Positions 1 to 7,962 of a stretch of DNA of 64,000 bases are shown here, in pieces. The stretch spans positions 62,001-126,000 of the forward strand of contig NZ_BAABHD010000003.1 of the NCBI RefSeq assembly GCF_039541915.1, given 5' to 3'. Made by a program: the position numbers and the translations under genes. The notes under the pieces are model-generated. The model saw only the letters and a list, made by a program, of their open reading frames with translations. It was not told where the DNA came from and did not search any database. The DNA is from Nibrella saemangeumensis (lineage in GTDB: Bacteria; Bacteroidota; Bacteroidia; Cytophagales; Spirosomataceae). Every line of letters starts with the position of its first letter. Position 1 is the stretch's first letter.

Positions 1-1
1 T

Positions 2-1042
2 GAAACGCATAAACATGGCCTCAAGCTGGCTATTCACACGCAGGAGTTGCTAGCAGCCAAGCTGGGCGTAAAGTACGGTGCCGATTTCCTGGTCCATAGT
101 CCCGAAGATGGCGTTGTCGATGACGAACTGCTCGACCTGATGCGTAAAAACAAGGTGAGTTACTGCCCTACCATCATTGTCAGCCGGGGCATGTCCGGCT
201 TTTTTGCCGATAATCGTCAGCTAACGGCTTACGAGTTCAGCAAAGCCAATCCGTATGTACTGGGAACGCTATTTGACATGAAGCACCTGCCGGAGCCCGC
301 CATTCGTCAACGATACAGCAGCACCTTCATCAGCCCCGCATACAAGGCGCGTGCTGCCCGGATTGACTCCATCAAGCGGGTTAATCTGAAAAAAGTGTGG
401 AACGCGGGCATCAATGTAGCTGCCGGTACCGATGCGGGCAACCCCGGCACCTTTCACGGCACTTCATACATCGACGAACTGAAAGCAATGCAGAAGGCTG
501 GACTCTCCAATGCCGACCTGCTGAAATCAGCAACCATCAACGGAGCAAAGATCTTTGGAAAGGAAGGCCAGATGGGGAGCCTGGCAGAAGGTAAGATGGC
601 TACCATTCTCGTGCTACAACAGAACCCGCTGGACAACATAGAAGCTATCACCCAAATCGAAACCATTGTCAACCGCGGATACGTCACGACACCTGAGAAG
701 CTTCTCCCCTCCTCTCCTGAAGACCTCGCGCAGCGGCAGCTAAACGCCTATAACGCCCGCAACATCGACGCGTTTCTAGAACCCTACGCCGAGGATGTCG
801 AAATTTATGACTTCCCCGATCAGCTGCGATACAAAGGCAAAGACACCATGCGGAAGCAGTACGGCAGCATGTTCGAACGCACCAAAGCGCTGCACTGCGA
901 ACTTGTTAACCGCATTGCCGTCGGCAACACCGTGATTGACCATGAACGCGTAACCTTCGGCTCCACTCGTGCGCCGGTACAGGCAGTAGCGATCTACAAG
1001 ATTGAAAATGGGAAAATCAAAAAAGTATATTTTACCCGCTGA
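2..1042 (+). CDS. Amidohydrolase with C-terminal SnoaL/NTF2-like domain (5' end outside window)
   Basis: The reading frame is open to the left edge, so only the last 346 residues are visible and the true start lies outside. The first part resembles the metal-dependent amidohydrolase (imidazolonepropionase-like) superfamily: 'HTQELLAAK', 'FLVHSPED', the late barrel motif 'AAGTDAGNP' with the expected metal or catalytic Asp, and the C-terminal 'NGAKIFGKEGQMGSLAEGK' strand region that normally closes the composite beta domain. After about residue 235 comes roughly 110 residues that look like a SnoaL/NTF2 fold ('RQLNAYNARNIDAFLEPYAEDVEIYDFP', seen here only in outline, then 'RYKGKDTMRKQYGSMF'). 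The substrate cannot be told. A secreted or periplasmic location is possible but the N-terminus is missing. The next gene is a separate Uma2 gene with its own promoter. Confidence 0.8.
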   Translation, partial: ETHKHGLKLAIHTQELLAAKLGVKYGADFLVHSPEDGVVDDELLDLMRKNKVSYCPTIIVSRGMSGFFADNRQLTAYEFSKANPYVLGTLFDMKHLPEPAIRQRYSSTFISPAYKARAARIDSIKRVNLKKVWNAGINVAAGTDAGNPGTFHGTSYIDELKAMQKAGLSNADLLKSATINGAKIFGKEGQMGSLAEGKMATILVLQQNPLDNIEAITQIETIVNRGYVTTPEKLLPSSPEDLAQRQLNAYNARNIDAFLEPYAEDVEIYDFPDQLRYKGKDTMRKQYGSMFERTKALHCELVNRIAVGNTVIDHERVTFGSTRAPVQAVAIYKIENGKIKKVYFTR

Positions 1043-1120
1043 ACCGCGGAGCTGATGGCAACAGCTGAATCCGGGCCAGTAATCAGCTTGAAGCCAAAGC
1101 CTTTTGTTCTGCTTTTTGGT

Positions 1121-1128
1121 TATATTTG
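1121..1128 (+). promoter_or_regulatory. Bacteroidota -7 promoter word for the Uma2 gene
   Basis: TATATTTG fits the Bacteroidota TAnnTTTG -7 consensus and lies 14 bases before the ATG at 1143. It sits downstream of the longer in-frame start at 1104, which argues that translation begins at 1143. No well-spaced -33 TTG was seen. Confidence 0.5.
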
Positions 1129-1142
1129 AAAAAACTCGTGTG

Positions 1143-1622
1143 ATGGAAGCAGTCGTTGAACACTTATCGGATTACGAACGCGGGCGCGGAAAACCCATGC
1201 CCACCCTAAATCATGCCTTTGTTCAGGCTAACATCCTGGCTGAACTGAGAACGCGTTATAGGAAGAGTTATACTTGTTTGTCAGAACTTAATCTGACTAT
1301 GCCTGAACGGCCCGATGCTGTGCCCGACATTGCGGTATACCCAAAACTACAAATCGACTTCCTGCATGATGTTACATCCATGACCGAGATGCCGCTGATA
1401 GTCGTCGAAATTGTATCTCCCTCGCAGTCGAACGATGAGATTCTTGCCAAGTTTGAACGCTACTTCAAAGCTGGCGTTAAGTCGTGCTGGTTAGTTTTGC
1501 CCAGTTTTCAGGCTATCTCAGTCTACTCAGCCATTGGCAAATATCAGTTCTTTACAGAAGATTCGACCCTCTTCGACTCGGTTACAGGCATCGAAATACC
1601 GTTGAATACCGTATTCGAGTAA
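1143..1622 (+). CDS. Uma2 family (DUF820) PD-(D/E)XK nuclease-like protein
   Basis: A 159-residue protein of the Uma2 family, whose members carry a restriction-endonuclease-like fold of unknown biological role. Visible signatures are 'PDAVPDIAVYP' (acidic residue of the core), 'PLIVVEIVSPSQSNDEI' (the E/D...E-x-K-like strand) and 'FERYFKAGVKSCWLVLP', the usual Uma2 C-terminal helix and strand. The ATG at 1143 is preferred to an upstream in-frame codon at 1104 because a -7 promoter word lies between them. Its stop codon (1620-1622) directly abuts the stop codon of the convergent permease gene at 1623, leaving no space for a terminator. Function beyond the fold is not known. Confidence 0.8.
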   Translation: MEAVVEHLSDYERGRGKPMPTLNHAFVQANILAELRTRYRKSYTCLSELNLTMPERPDAVPDIAVYPKLQIDFLHDVTSMTEMPLIVVEIVSPSQSNDEILAKFERYFKAGVKSCWLVLPSFQAISVYSAIGKYQFFTEDSTLFDSVTGIEIPLNTVFE

Positions 1623-4049
1623 CTACTCGGCCCGCAGACTCTTCACCGGGTTCATCAGAGCGGCTTTGATACTCTGGAAGGAAACCGTTAATAGGGCAAT
1701 GACTATCGCCATAACCCCCGCCAGCGCAAATACCCACCACTCCAGACTAATCTTATAGGCAAAGTCCTGCAGCCAGCGGTTCATGACGTACCAGGCAATG
1801 GGCGAAGCGAGCAGAATAGCCACCAGAACAGGCTTGAGAAAATCCCGGCTGAGCATGGAAACAATACCCGCCACACTGGCGCCTAACACCTTCCGCACGC
1901 CTATTTCTTTGGTGCGCTGCTCAGCCGTAAACGTTGCTAAGCCGAACAGTCCCAGGCAGGCAACAAAGATGGTCAGCCCAGCAAAAATGCCGAGGATACT
2001 ACCCATTTTCTGCTCAGCCCGATAGGCATCCAGAAAACGCTTATCCAGAAAGGTATATTCCAGCGGGGCATCAACGGCAAATTTGGTCCATTGTTCCTCC
2101 ACCGAAGCCAGCAGACCACCGACGTCTTTAGTCTTCACTTTCGCAATCACCAGACCATTGTTATTCCCCAGGGTCATGGCCAGCGGGGCAATACGCTCGT
2201 GCAGCGATCGGAAGTGAAAATCCTTAACGACACCGATGACCCGATACGAAATCTTACGTCCATCATTTTCGGGATGGGTAATGATATGCCCCAGCGCATT
2301 AGCGCCAAGCCCATACGCTTTGACGGCTGTTTCGTTGAGAATAATGCCGGTTGAATCGGTACCAAACTCCGGAGAGAAATTCCGACCGGCGACCATCTGC
2401 ATACCAAGCGTTGGAATATAGTGGTCATCGACATCATACCGCAATGCCTTTACGTATTGCGCTGAATTATTGTCGGCGTAGGTAATGAAGTTGTTGTTGT
2501 AGGATGGACCGGCCGGCAGGAAGCCGGAGATTGTTGCATTCACCACGCGGGAATCCTGCAAAAGCTGCTGCCGGAACACGGCTTCGTTCTTGCCTAACCG
2601 CCAGGTTTCCTGCAAAACCAGCACCTGGTCTTTATCGTACCCCAGCTTCATGTTCTGAATGTAGGAAAGCTGCCGGTATACCACCGTCGTGCCAATAATC
2701 AGGATAATGGAAATGAAGAACTGAAACACGACCAGTCCACCGCGCAGACTGATGCCGCGGCTACGCCCAGTAAAAGTTAATCGGCCTTTCAACACCGAAA
2801 CGGGCTTGAAAGATGACAGAAAAAAGGCCGGATAACTACCCGCCAGTACACCCACCAGCAACCCAAACAGCAACAGACCGGGCAATAACCAGGGGGTCTG
2901 TGTGAACGATAAGGAAAGCTCCTTGCCGGAAAGTTGGTTGAAGGCTGGTAAAGCCATATAGACCAACCCGATCGCCAGCACCAGCGCAATGCCCGTTAGG
3001 ACAATGGATTCGGTCAGAAACTGGTTGACCAGCGCCATTTTAACAGAACCCAGCACCTTGCGAATTCCTACTTCCTTTGACCGCTTTGAGGCTCCGGCTG
3101 TCGACAGGTTCATGAAATTGATGCAGGCAATCAGCAGCATAAACAGGGCAACGGTCCCGAAGATATAGACGTACCGGATATCACCCGACGGCTCCAGGTC
3201 ATACGAAAGGTCTGAATGCAGGTGAATATCGGTCAGCGGTTGCAGATACAGGCCTACGTTGTTGCCTTTTTTCTGAAACTGCGCCAGACTCATGCCAAAT
3301 GCCTGCTGCAACTGGGGGCCCATATGCTTCTCGACCACCTGCGGCAGCTTAGCCTCCAGCTTTTTGTAGTCATATCCCTCCGGCAGCACCAGGTAGGTAT
3401 AAAACTCGGAAACCATCCACGACGTCGATTTGGACTCCGGGAAAGAAGCCATCGATACAAAAAAGTCGAAATGGAAGTGTGAATTGGCCGGTACCGGATC
3501 GATTACCCCCGTAACGGTGCAGGCAGCATTACCGCTCTTGATGGTGAGTACCTTACCAAGCGGGTCGTCGTTGCCGAAGTATTTATTAGCGACAGCCTTT
3601 GTAATGACCACCGTATTGGGGTTCACCAGGGCTGTTTTGGGGTCGCCTTTCAGAAAAGGGAAGGTAAATACCTGAAAGAAGTTAGAGTCCGCAAACGTAA
3701 TAGCGGTTTCCTTAAAAACCTTTTCACCATACGCAATAATGGGGGCACCAGCCGTCCGAATGCGCGTAGCCTCCAACACCTCCGGGTACTCCGCTTTCAA
3801 CGTTTGGGCGGTTGGGGGCATCACCGACGGCTCCCTCATGCTGCCTCCGTTAACAGTTCCCCGGAAAATAACCCGCACAATCCGGTCGGCTTTTTCGTGG
3901 TAACGGTCGTAGCTCAGTTCATCAATGACGAACAGCATAATGAGCAGACACGTAGCCAGCCCAATAGCCAATCCGACAATATTGATGGCCGAGAAAGCAC
4001 GGTTGCGGACGAGGTTGCGCCAGGCGATTTTGAAGTAGTTGCGTATCAT
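1623..4049 (-). CDS. FtsX/MacB-type ABC transporter permease, array copy 9
   Basis: 808 residues with the duplicated plan of these permeases: TM1 (about 19-43), a MacB-type periplasmic domain, a first FtsX domain (three TMs, about 287-410), a further TM (about 437-460), a second periplasmic domain, and a second FtsX domain (about 681-800). The coupling motifs are 'RSKEVGIRKVLGS' and 'RTKEIGVRKVLGAS'; the periplasmic marker is 'LQPLTDIHLHSD', and the protein ends in 'NPVKSLRAE'. There is no ATPase domain, so an ABC ATPase must be supplied in trans; the only one in the window is at 25882-26559. It is monocistronic and has its own paired enhancer palindromes and sigma-54-like element upstream (4110-4201). 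Family members export macrolides, peptides or lipoproteins, but the substrate here is unknown. Confidence 0.9.
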   Translation of the reverse strand: MIRNYFKIAWRNLVRNRAFSAINIVGLAIGLATCLLIMLFVIDELSYDRYHEKADRIVRVIFRGTVNGGSMREPSVMPPTAQTLKAEYPEVLEATRIRTAGAPIIAYGEKVFKETAITFADSNFFQVFTFPFLKGDPKTALVNPNTVVITKAVANKYFGNDDPLGKVLTIKSGNAACTVTGVIDPVPANSHFHFDFFVSMASFPESKSTSWMVSEFYTYLVLPEGYDYKKLEAKLPQVVEKHMGPQLQQAFGMSLAQFQKKGNNVGLYLQPLTDIHLHSDLSYDLEPSGDIRYVYIFGTVALFMLLIACINFMNLSTAGASKRSKEVGIRKVLGSVKMALVNQFLTESIVLTGIALVLAIGLVYMALPAFNQLSGKELSLSFTQTPWLLPGLLLFGLLVGVLAGSYPAFFLSSFKPVSVLKGRLTFTGRSRGISLRGGLVVFQFFISIILIIGTTVVYRQLSYIQNMKLGYDKDQVLVLQETWRLGKNEAVFRQQLLQDSRVVNATISGFLPAGPSYNNNFITYADNNSAQYVKALRYDVDDHYIPTLGMQMVAGRNFSPEFGTDSTGIILNETAVKAYGLGANALGHIITHPENDGRKISYRVIGVVKDFHFRSLHERIAPLAMTLGNNNGLVIAKVKTKDVGGLLASVEEQWTKFAVDAPLEYTFLDKRFLDAYRAEQKMGSILGIFAGLTIFVACLGLFGLATFTAEQRTKEIGVRKVLGASVAGIVSMLSRDFLKPVLVAILLASPIAWYVMNRWLQDFAYKISLEWWVFALAGVMAIVIALLTVSFQSIKAALMNPVKSLRAE

Positions 4050-4109
4050 ACCGGTGTTCAGTGAGAAAGGTGTGGCTGTTTACTGGTCAAGCAGTTGTAT
4101 AGCATTGCA

Positions 4110-4123
4110 CAAATGCAGTGCCA
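4110..4123 (-). promoter_or_regulatory. Sigma-54-like -24/-12 promoter for permease copy 9
   Basis: Read on the minus strand this is TGGCA-CTGCAT-TTG, matching the -24 TGGCAC core with a TTG at the -12 spacing; the following base is T rather than the consensus C. The ATG is about 60 bases downstream. The paired palindromes at 4165-4201 lie 41 bases upstream, where a sigma-54 activator would be expected. Inferred from pattern and spacing only. Confidence 0.5.
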
Positions 4124-4164
4124 GCAGCCAAATCTAACCCAAAAGCGCATTTTACAAGCAGCAA

Positions 4165-4201
4165 TGTCCGCTTTTGGACAGCCGCCGTACTGAAATGGAC
4201 A
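4165..4201. promoter_or_regulatory. Paired enhancer-type palindromes, site A
   Basis: TGTCC-GCTTTT-GGACA (4165-4180) is a perfect 5+5 palindrome. Exactly 21 bp further on is a second, weaker copy, CGTAC-TGAAAT-GGACA (4186-4201). The 16-mer GTACTGAAATGGACAG is identical to one in site B. Candidate binding site for the NtrC-class regulator encoded at 28194. Confidence 0.65.
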
Positions 4202-4207
4202 GCATTA

Positions 4208-4238
4208 TGTACAGGTTAGCCAGAGGCTGGCCCGTACA
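4208..4238. repeat. TGTACGGGYCAGCC-family palindrome behind permease copy 8
   Basis: Arms TGTACAGGTTAGCC and GGCTGGCCCGTACA (14 bases each, 11 pairing plus G-T possibilities) around a 3-base loop. It ends 3 bases from the stop codon of the permease at 4242. Related copies lie at 7917 and 18307. Confidence 0.6.
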
Positions 4239-4241
4239 CGA

Positions 4242-6923
4242 TTACTCCGACCGCAAACTGGTAATTGGATTCCCCAGTGCAGCTTTAATGCTCTGAAAGC
4301 TGACCGTCAACAGGGCGATCAGGATTGAGAGAATAGCTGCGGATACGAACGTCCAGATGCTGATGTCAATGCGGTACGGGTAATTTTCCAGCCAAGCCCG
4401 AATGGCATACCAGGCGGCCGGAAAGGCTAAGAGAAAGGAGAACCCCACTAATCGCAGGAAGTCTGAGGAAAGCAGTTGAACAAGGCTTGAGACAGAGGCC
4501 CCCATCACTTTGCGAATACCGATTTCCTTGGTACGTCGCTCGGCCGAGAGGGTAGCCAGTCCAAACAGGCCAATGCAGGAAATGAAGATGGTCAGAATGG
4601 CCCCGAACAGCATAATCTGCTTCCATTTGGCTTCGGCTTCGTACTTACTGCGGTTGTCCTCATCCAAAAAGGTATACGCATACGGGTTAATGGGGAATAG
4701 CTTTTTGAAGGTTTTTTCGATGTAATTCAGACTGGCAGTTTCTGAGCCGGGCTTTATTTTGATGAAAGCTTTACCATAGCTGTTGCCGGGCTTCATCGTA
4801 AATAACTGCGGCCCAATCTTCTGATTCAATGACTCGAAATGGTGGTCCTTCACAACTCCCACAACTCGGTACTTCTCATTGGGATTATACCAGAAGTCGA
4901 CTACCTGTCCAAGGGGGTTCTTCCAGCCGGATTCTTTCACAAACGTTTCGTTGACCAGCACCGATTGCGTAGAGTCGGTCGGCAGATCAGCCGAAAAGTT
5001 GCGCCCTTTGACAACGGGTATCCTGAACAGAGACAGATACGTGGGGTCGACCGTTTCGTAGGTGAAGTTCTGTTGCGTTTCGCCGTTTATTTTGGCTATC
5101 GTACCCCACTGACCACCATTCTTAAGCGCAACCGACACAATAGTCGGGTTCTTCAGCAGTTCTTCCCGAAACAGTTTAGCTTCGCTATGCTTTAGGCCCG
5201 ACTTTTCGACACTAATCACATGGGTATCGTCATAACCCAGACTTTTTGTGGTGAGGTAATCGAATTGCGCGTGAATGGTGAGGGTCCCAATGATCAGAAA
5301 GGAAGCGATGGCAAACTGCAGCACTACCAGCGACTTCTGCAGGTAATTTCTACCCGATAGCCGGAACCGGCTGTAGAGTGTTTGGACAGGATTGAAGCTC
5401 GACAGCACCAGCGCCGGATAAAACCCAGCCAACAGCCCGGTCACAAAGAACAGCGCAATATAGCCGGCCACCAGGTTGGCATCAAACAGGTACGAGAGCG
5501 CCAATGCTTTGTTGGAGAGTTGATTGAAGGTAGGCAGCACCAACTGCACCAGAATCAGCCCGAAAGCAAACGCACAGAAGCACAGCAGGAACGACTCGCC
5601 CAGGAACTGAAGCGTCAATTGCGTTCTGCCCCCGCCTACTACCTTCCGGATCCCAATTTCCTTTGCTCGTTTCAGCGATCGTGCTACCGTCAGATTAACA
5701 AAATTGATACAGGCAATCACCAGAATAAACAGCGCAATACCCGACAGAATATAGGAGTATACGGGATTACTGCTATCCACCAGCCCATTATCGGCAGGCA
5801 GTTCTTTGTTCAGGTGCATATCGGTAAAGGGCTGAAGCGCGTACTCCACCTTGCTTTTGAACCCGTATTTAGTGGCCATCTCTTTGATAGTCTCCTTCGC
5901 ATCGGCCAGATAAATCTGGTTCATTTTCGACGCTACCCGGCTTATATCCGCCTTTGGCTCCAGCAAGACAAACGTGTTCAGGAAAATATTGAACCAATTC
6001 GTCTTATTCTCCATGTCCTCCTTCGAAACCACTAATGGCACCAGCACATCAAATTTTATGGAGGAGTTTTGGGGGCTTTTCTGCGCTACACCGGTTACGG
6101 TATAGGGCTCAAACTGGCTATTCTCAGCATAGGAGTCCTTGAATTGAATGATCTTCCCTAACACATCGGTAGTCCCAAACTGCTTTTTGGCCATTTCGTC
6201 GGAAATCACCACTGACTTCGGTTGCAGCAGGGCCGTTTGCGGATTACCGCTAAGCAAGGGAAATGAAAAGACAGCGAAGAAATTGGGATCGGTAAAAAGC
6301 ACCTGCTGGCTTGTCACCTCGGTGCCTTGTTTTATATCGTAGCGGTGGTTCCGGATGCGCACAAAGGACTGGATTTCCGGTACACCCTCCGAAAATTTAG
6401 GCCCCTGAAAATAGCCCGTGTTTCCCCCAACACTCTCCTGTTTGCCTTCGGGAGTAATATTCCTGGTGGTAATCCGGTAAATGTTCGGGTTGTTGGCGTG
6501 GAACTGGTCGTAGCTGACCTCATCTTTAGTATACAGCATAATCAGCATGGCCGCGGCTAAGCCGATACTGAGGCCAATCACATTAATGAAGGTATAAACC
6601 TTGTTATGGGCCAGGGTCCGCCAGGCGATGGTCAGGTAATTGCGTAACATATCAGGACTTAGTATAAAGGTGGTTCGGTACTCCGGTTGTGGATACTCGT
6701 GTGATTGTATGGGTTTGGCAAACGGTCGCAGTAATCGTAGCACACTAATGCCATACCGCCGGTTTGCCTCCTTTTCACCGACGGTCTGAACCCAATAGTC
6801 GTGAAGCTCAAGTAAATCGCCCTGCACCTCTTCGAGCGTATCAGGATGGCCCCACCAGGTCAGTAGCTTTTCTGCCCAGCGGGGCGGTTTAACAGTTCCG
6901 GGGCTATACGGTCTCATGTTCAT
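4242..6923 (-). CDS. ABC transporter permease with N-terminal prefix domain, array copy 8
   Basis: 893 residues from the ATG at 6923. An in-frame start at 6980 was rejected because it lies inside the upstream PadR gene. Residues 1 to about 75 ('RWAEKLLTWWGHPDTLEEVQ' and 'DLLELHDYW') resemble the 'permease prefix domain 2' that precedes some FtsX permeases with PadR neighbours. The ordinary permease core begins at Met92 ('MLRNYLTIAWRTL') and has the usual TM-periplasmic-FtsX-periplasmic-FtsX order. Coupling motifs are 'RAKEIGIRKVVGG' and 'RTKEIGIRKVMGAS'; periplasmic markers are 'LQPFTDMHLN' and 'KGRNFSADLPTD'. It follows the PadR gene by 11 bases, so the two form one operon. This is the only array copy with the prefix domain and its own regulator. 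Confidence 0.9.
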   Translation of the reverse strand: MNMRPYSPGTVKPPRWAEKLLTWWGHPDTLEEVQGDLLELHDYWVQTVGEKEANRRYGISVLRLLRPFAKPIQSHEYPQPEYRTTFILSPDMLRNYLTIAWRTLAHNKVYTFINVIGLSIGLAAAMLIMLYTKDEVSYDQFHANNPNIYRITTRNITPEGKQESVGGNTGYFQGPKFSEGVPEIQSFVRIRNHRYDIKQGTEVTSQQVLFTDPNFFAVFSFPLLSGNPQTALLQPKSVVISDEMAKKQFGTTDVLGKIIQFKDSYAENSQFEPYTVTGVAQKSPQNSSIKFDVLVPLVVSKEDMENKTNWFNIFLNTFVLLEPKADISRVASKMNQIYLADAKETIKEMATKYGFKSKVEYALQPFTDMHLNKELPADNGLVDSSNPVYSYILSGIALFILVIACINFVNLTVARSLKRAKEIGIRKVVGGGRTQLTLQFLGESFLLCFCAFAFGLILVQLVLPTFNQLSNKALALSYLFDANLVAGYIALFFVTGLLAGFYPALVLSSFNPVQTLYSRFRLSGRNYLQKSLVVLQFAIASFLIIGTLTIHAQFDYLTTKSLGYDDTHVISVEKSGLKHSEAKLFREELLKNPTIVSVALKNGGQWGTIAKINGETQQNFTYETVDPTYLSLFRIPVVKGRNFSADLPTDSTQSVLVNETFVKESGWKNPLGQVVDFWYNPNEKYRVVGVVKDHHFESLNQKIGPQLFTMKPGNSYGKAFIKIKPGSETASLNYIEKTFKKLFPINPYAYTFLDEDNRSKYEAEAKWKQIMLFGAILTIFISCIGLFGLATLSAERRTKEIGIRKVMGASVSSLVQLLSSDFLRLVGFSFLLAFPAAWYAIRAWLENYPYRIDISIWTFVSAAILSILIALLTVSFQSIKAALGNPITSLRSE

Positions 6924-6934
6924 GGCTGTATGAA

Positions 6935-7273
6935 TTAAGAGCCCATCAGTTGCAGCGTCTGCGGAGGCAGCGCCCGCCACAATTCATCACGAACCAACTT
7001 AACCTCGTGCAAGGCTTTTCGGCCGGTCGCTGTAACCATGAAAAAGCGTTTCCGGCGACCGCCCCGCTCGGCAGTGGCTCCACCCATCCGGGACGACAAA
7101 TACCCTTTCTCTTCCAGCCGCTGTAAGGTCGTATGAACGGTGCTGAAGCCGACCGCGCGACCGATTTTCTGCTCTAACTCCTGCGTAATGGTAACGCCGT
7201 AAGCCTCTTCGTCGAGGACGGCTACCGTTAGCAGAACTACTTCTTCAAACTCTCCCAAAAAGGCCCGTTTCAT
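6935..7273 (-). CDS. PadR family transcriptional regulator
   Basis: 112 residues forming a PadR-type winged helix: 'EEVVLLTVAVLDEEAYGVTI' at the N-terminus, 'FSTVHTTLQRLEEKGYL' as recognition helix and wing start, and 'ERGGRRKRFFMVTATGRKAL' as the wing. PadR proteins are usually repressors relieved by small molecules. It sits 11 bases upstream of the prefix-domain permease, an arrangement known for this permease subclass. A 7-bp inverted repeat at 7317-7336 is a possible autoregulatory site. The same upstream region also has the sigma-54-like element and paired palindromes, so this operon may respond to both regulators. Confidence 0.9.
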   Translation of the reverse strand: MKRAFLGEFEEVVLLTVAVLDEEAYGVTITQELEQKIGRAVGFSTVHTTLQRLEEKGYLSSRMGGATAERGGRRKRFFMVTATGRKALHEVKLVRDELWRALPPQTLQLMGS

Positions 7274-7303
7274 GCCGCTGCTATTTTATACGATAATGTC
7301 GAT

Positions 7304-7317
7304 CAAATGGAATGCCA
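7304..7317 (-). promoter_or_regulatory. Sigma-54-like promoter for padR-permease operon
   Basis: Minus strand TGGCA-TTCCAT-TTG, the same TGGCA-N6-TTG spacing as the two other sites, followed by A instead of the consensus C. The ATG of the PadR gene is about 30 bases downstream and the paired palindromes are 52 bases upstream. Confidence 0.42.
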
Positions 7318-7336
7318 ATATAGAAAAAGCTATATT
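7317..7336. promoter_or_regulatory. Inverted repeat, candidate PadR operator
   Basis: AATATAG-AAAAAG-CTATATT, perfect 7-bp arms with a 6-base spacer, about 45-65 bases before the PadR start. It touches the upstream edge of the sigma-54-like element, so an occupied site could block the promoter or DNA looping. Assignment to PadR is by position only. Confidence 0.4.
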
Positions 7337-7369
7337 TCAGAGAACTGGCGCGGCTACACCTTTAGATAA

Positions 7370-7406
7370 TGTCCACTTTTGGACAGTGAATGTACTGAAA
7401 TGGACA
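7370..7406. promoter_or_regulatory. Paired enhancer-type palindromes, site B
   Basis: TGTCC-ACTTTT-GGACA (7370-7385) followed after 5 bases by TGTAC-TGAAAT-GGACA (7391-7406). The 21-bp periodicity is the same as at site A and the second palindrome is almost complete. Lies between the divergent PadR and Uma2-like genes. Confidence 0.65.
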
Positions 7407-7448
7407 GAGATTATTTCTTAACTTCGCCTACCAATCTCGTACACCACT

Positions 7449-7898
7449 ATGTACAACACGCGCTACTCAGGCAGCCCCATCGTCCACGAGGAGGAGATGG
7501 GGGTTAATGCCCCAATGGAACACCAGCGGGTTATTAGTAAGCTGAACGTTGGGCTGGGGAAGCTGTACTATTACGACAAAGCCATCCGGCTTGAACCCCT
7601 TCCGGAAACGATGCTGGACGAAGGCCGCACCAGTCCAACACCCGACCTGGTGCTCTATGACAATTCAGCCGATCAGATCCCCATCATTATTGAAGTATGC
7701 CATACTCGCGGTTTGAAAGGCGATTTGCAAAAGGTAATCAGCTTAATTGAAAACGCACCTTACGACATTCGCGAAGGCTTTGTGTATAACTACAAAACCA
7801 GCCAGTGGCTTCGCTACCGTCTTGGTGATGGCGGAACAGCCACTGAATCATCGTTTTCTGAGATTCTGCAGTTGGATTTAGACCAATTTCTAAAATAG
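7449..7898 (+). CDS. Uma2-like PD-(D/E)XK protein
   Basis: 149 residues, related to the Uma2/DUF820 nuclease-fold family: 'MEHQRVISKLNVGLGKLYYY', then 'TSPTPDLVLYDN' with the core Asp, 'IPIIIEVCHTRGLKGDLQKV' as the active-site strand (E...K spaced), and a C-terminal 'EGFVYNYKTSQWLRYR' strand. It is more divergent than the other two Uma2 genes here. It is a lone plus-strand gene between the padR-permease operon and permease copy 7, and it is divergent from padR, so it shares the intergenic region that carries site B. Biological role unknown. Confidence 0.65.
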   Translation: MYNTRYSGSPIVHEEEMGVNAPMEHQRVISKLNVGLGKLYYYDKAIRLEPLPETMLDEGRTSPTPDLVLYDNSADQIPIIIEVCHTRGLKGDLQKVISLIENAPYDIREGFVYNYKTSQWLRYRLGDGGTATESSFSEILQLDLDQFLK

Positions 7899-7916
7899 AT
7901 CAATTCTGCAGCCCAA

Positions 7917-7962
7917 TGTACGGGTCAGCCGAAACGTCGGACCGCTCTGGCTGGCCCGTACA
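7917..7962. repeat. TGTACGGGYCAGCC-family palindrome behind permease copy 7
   Basis: Arms TGTACGGGTCAGCC (7917-7930) and GGCTGGCCCGTACA (7949-7962) match at 13 of 14 positions around an 18-base loop. The right arm touches the stop codon of the permease at 7963. It also lies just after the convergent Uma2-like gene, so it could serve as a terminator for both. Confidence 0.65.

Noticed and set aside
6924..6980. Longer N-terminus of the prefix-domain permease starting at 6980
   Set aside because: The extra 19 residues lie inside the padR coding region and are low-complexity; the ATG at 6923 is 11 bases after the padR stop.
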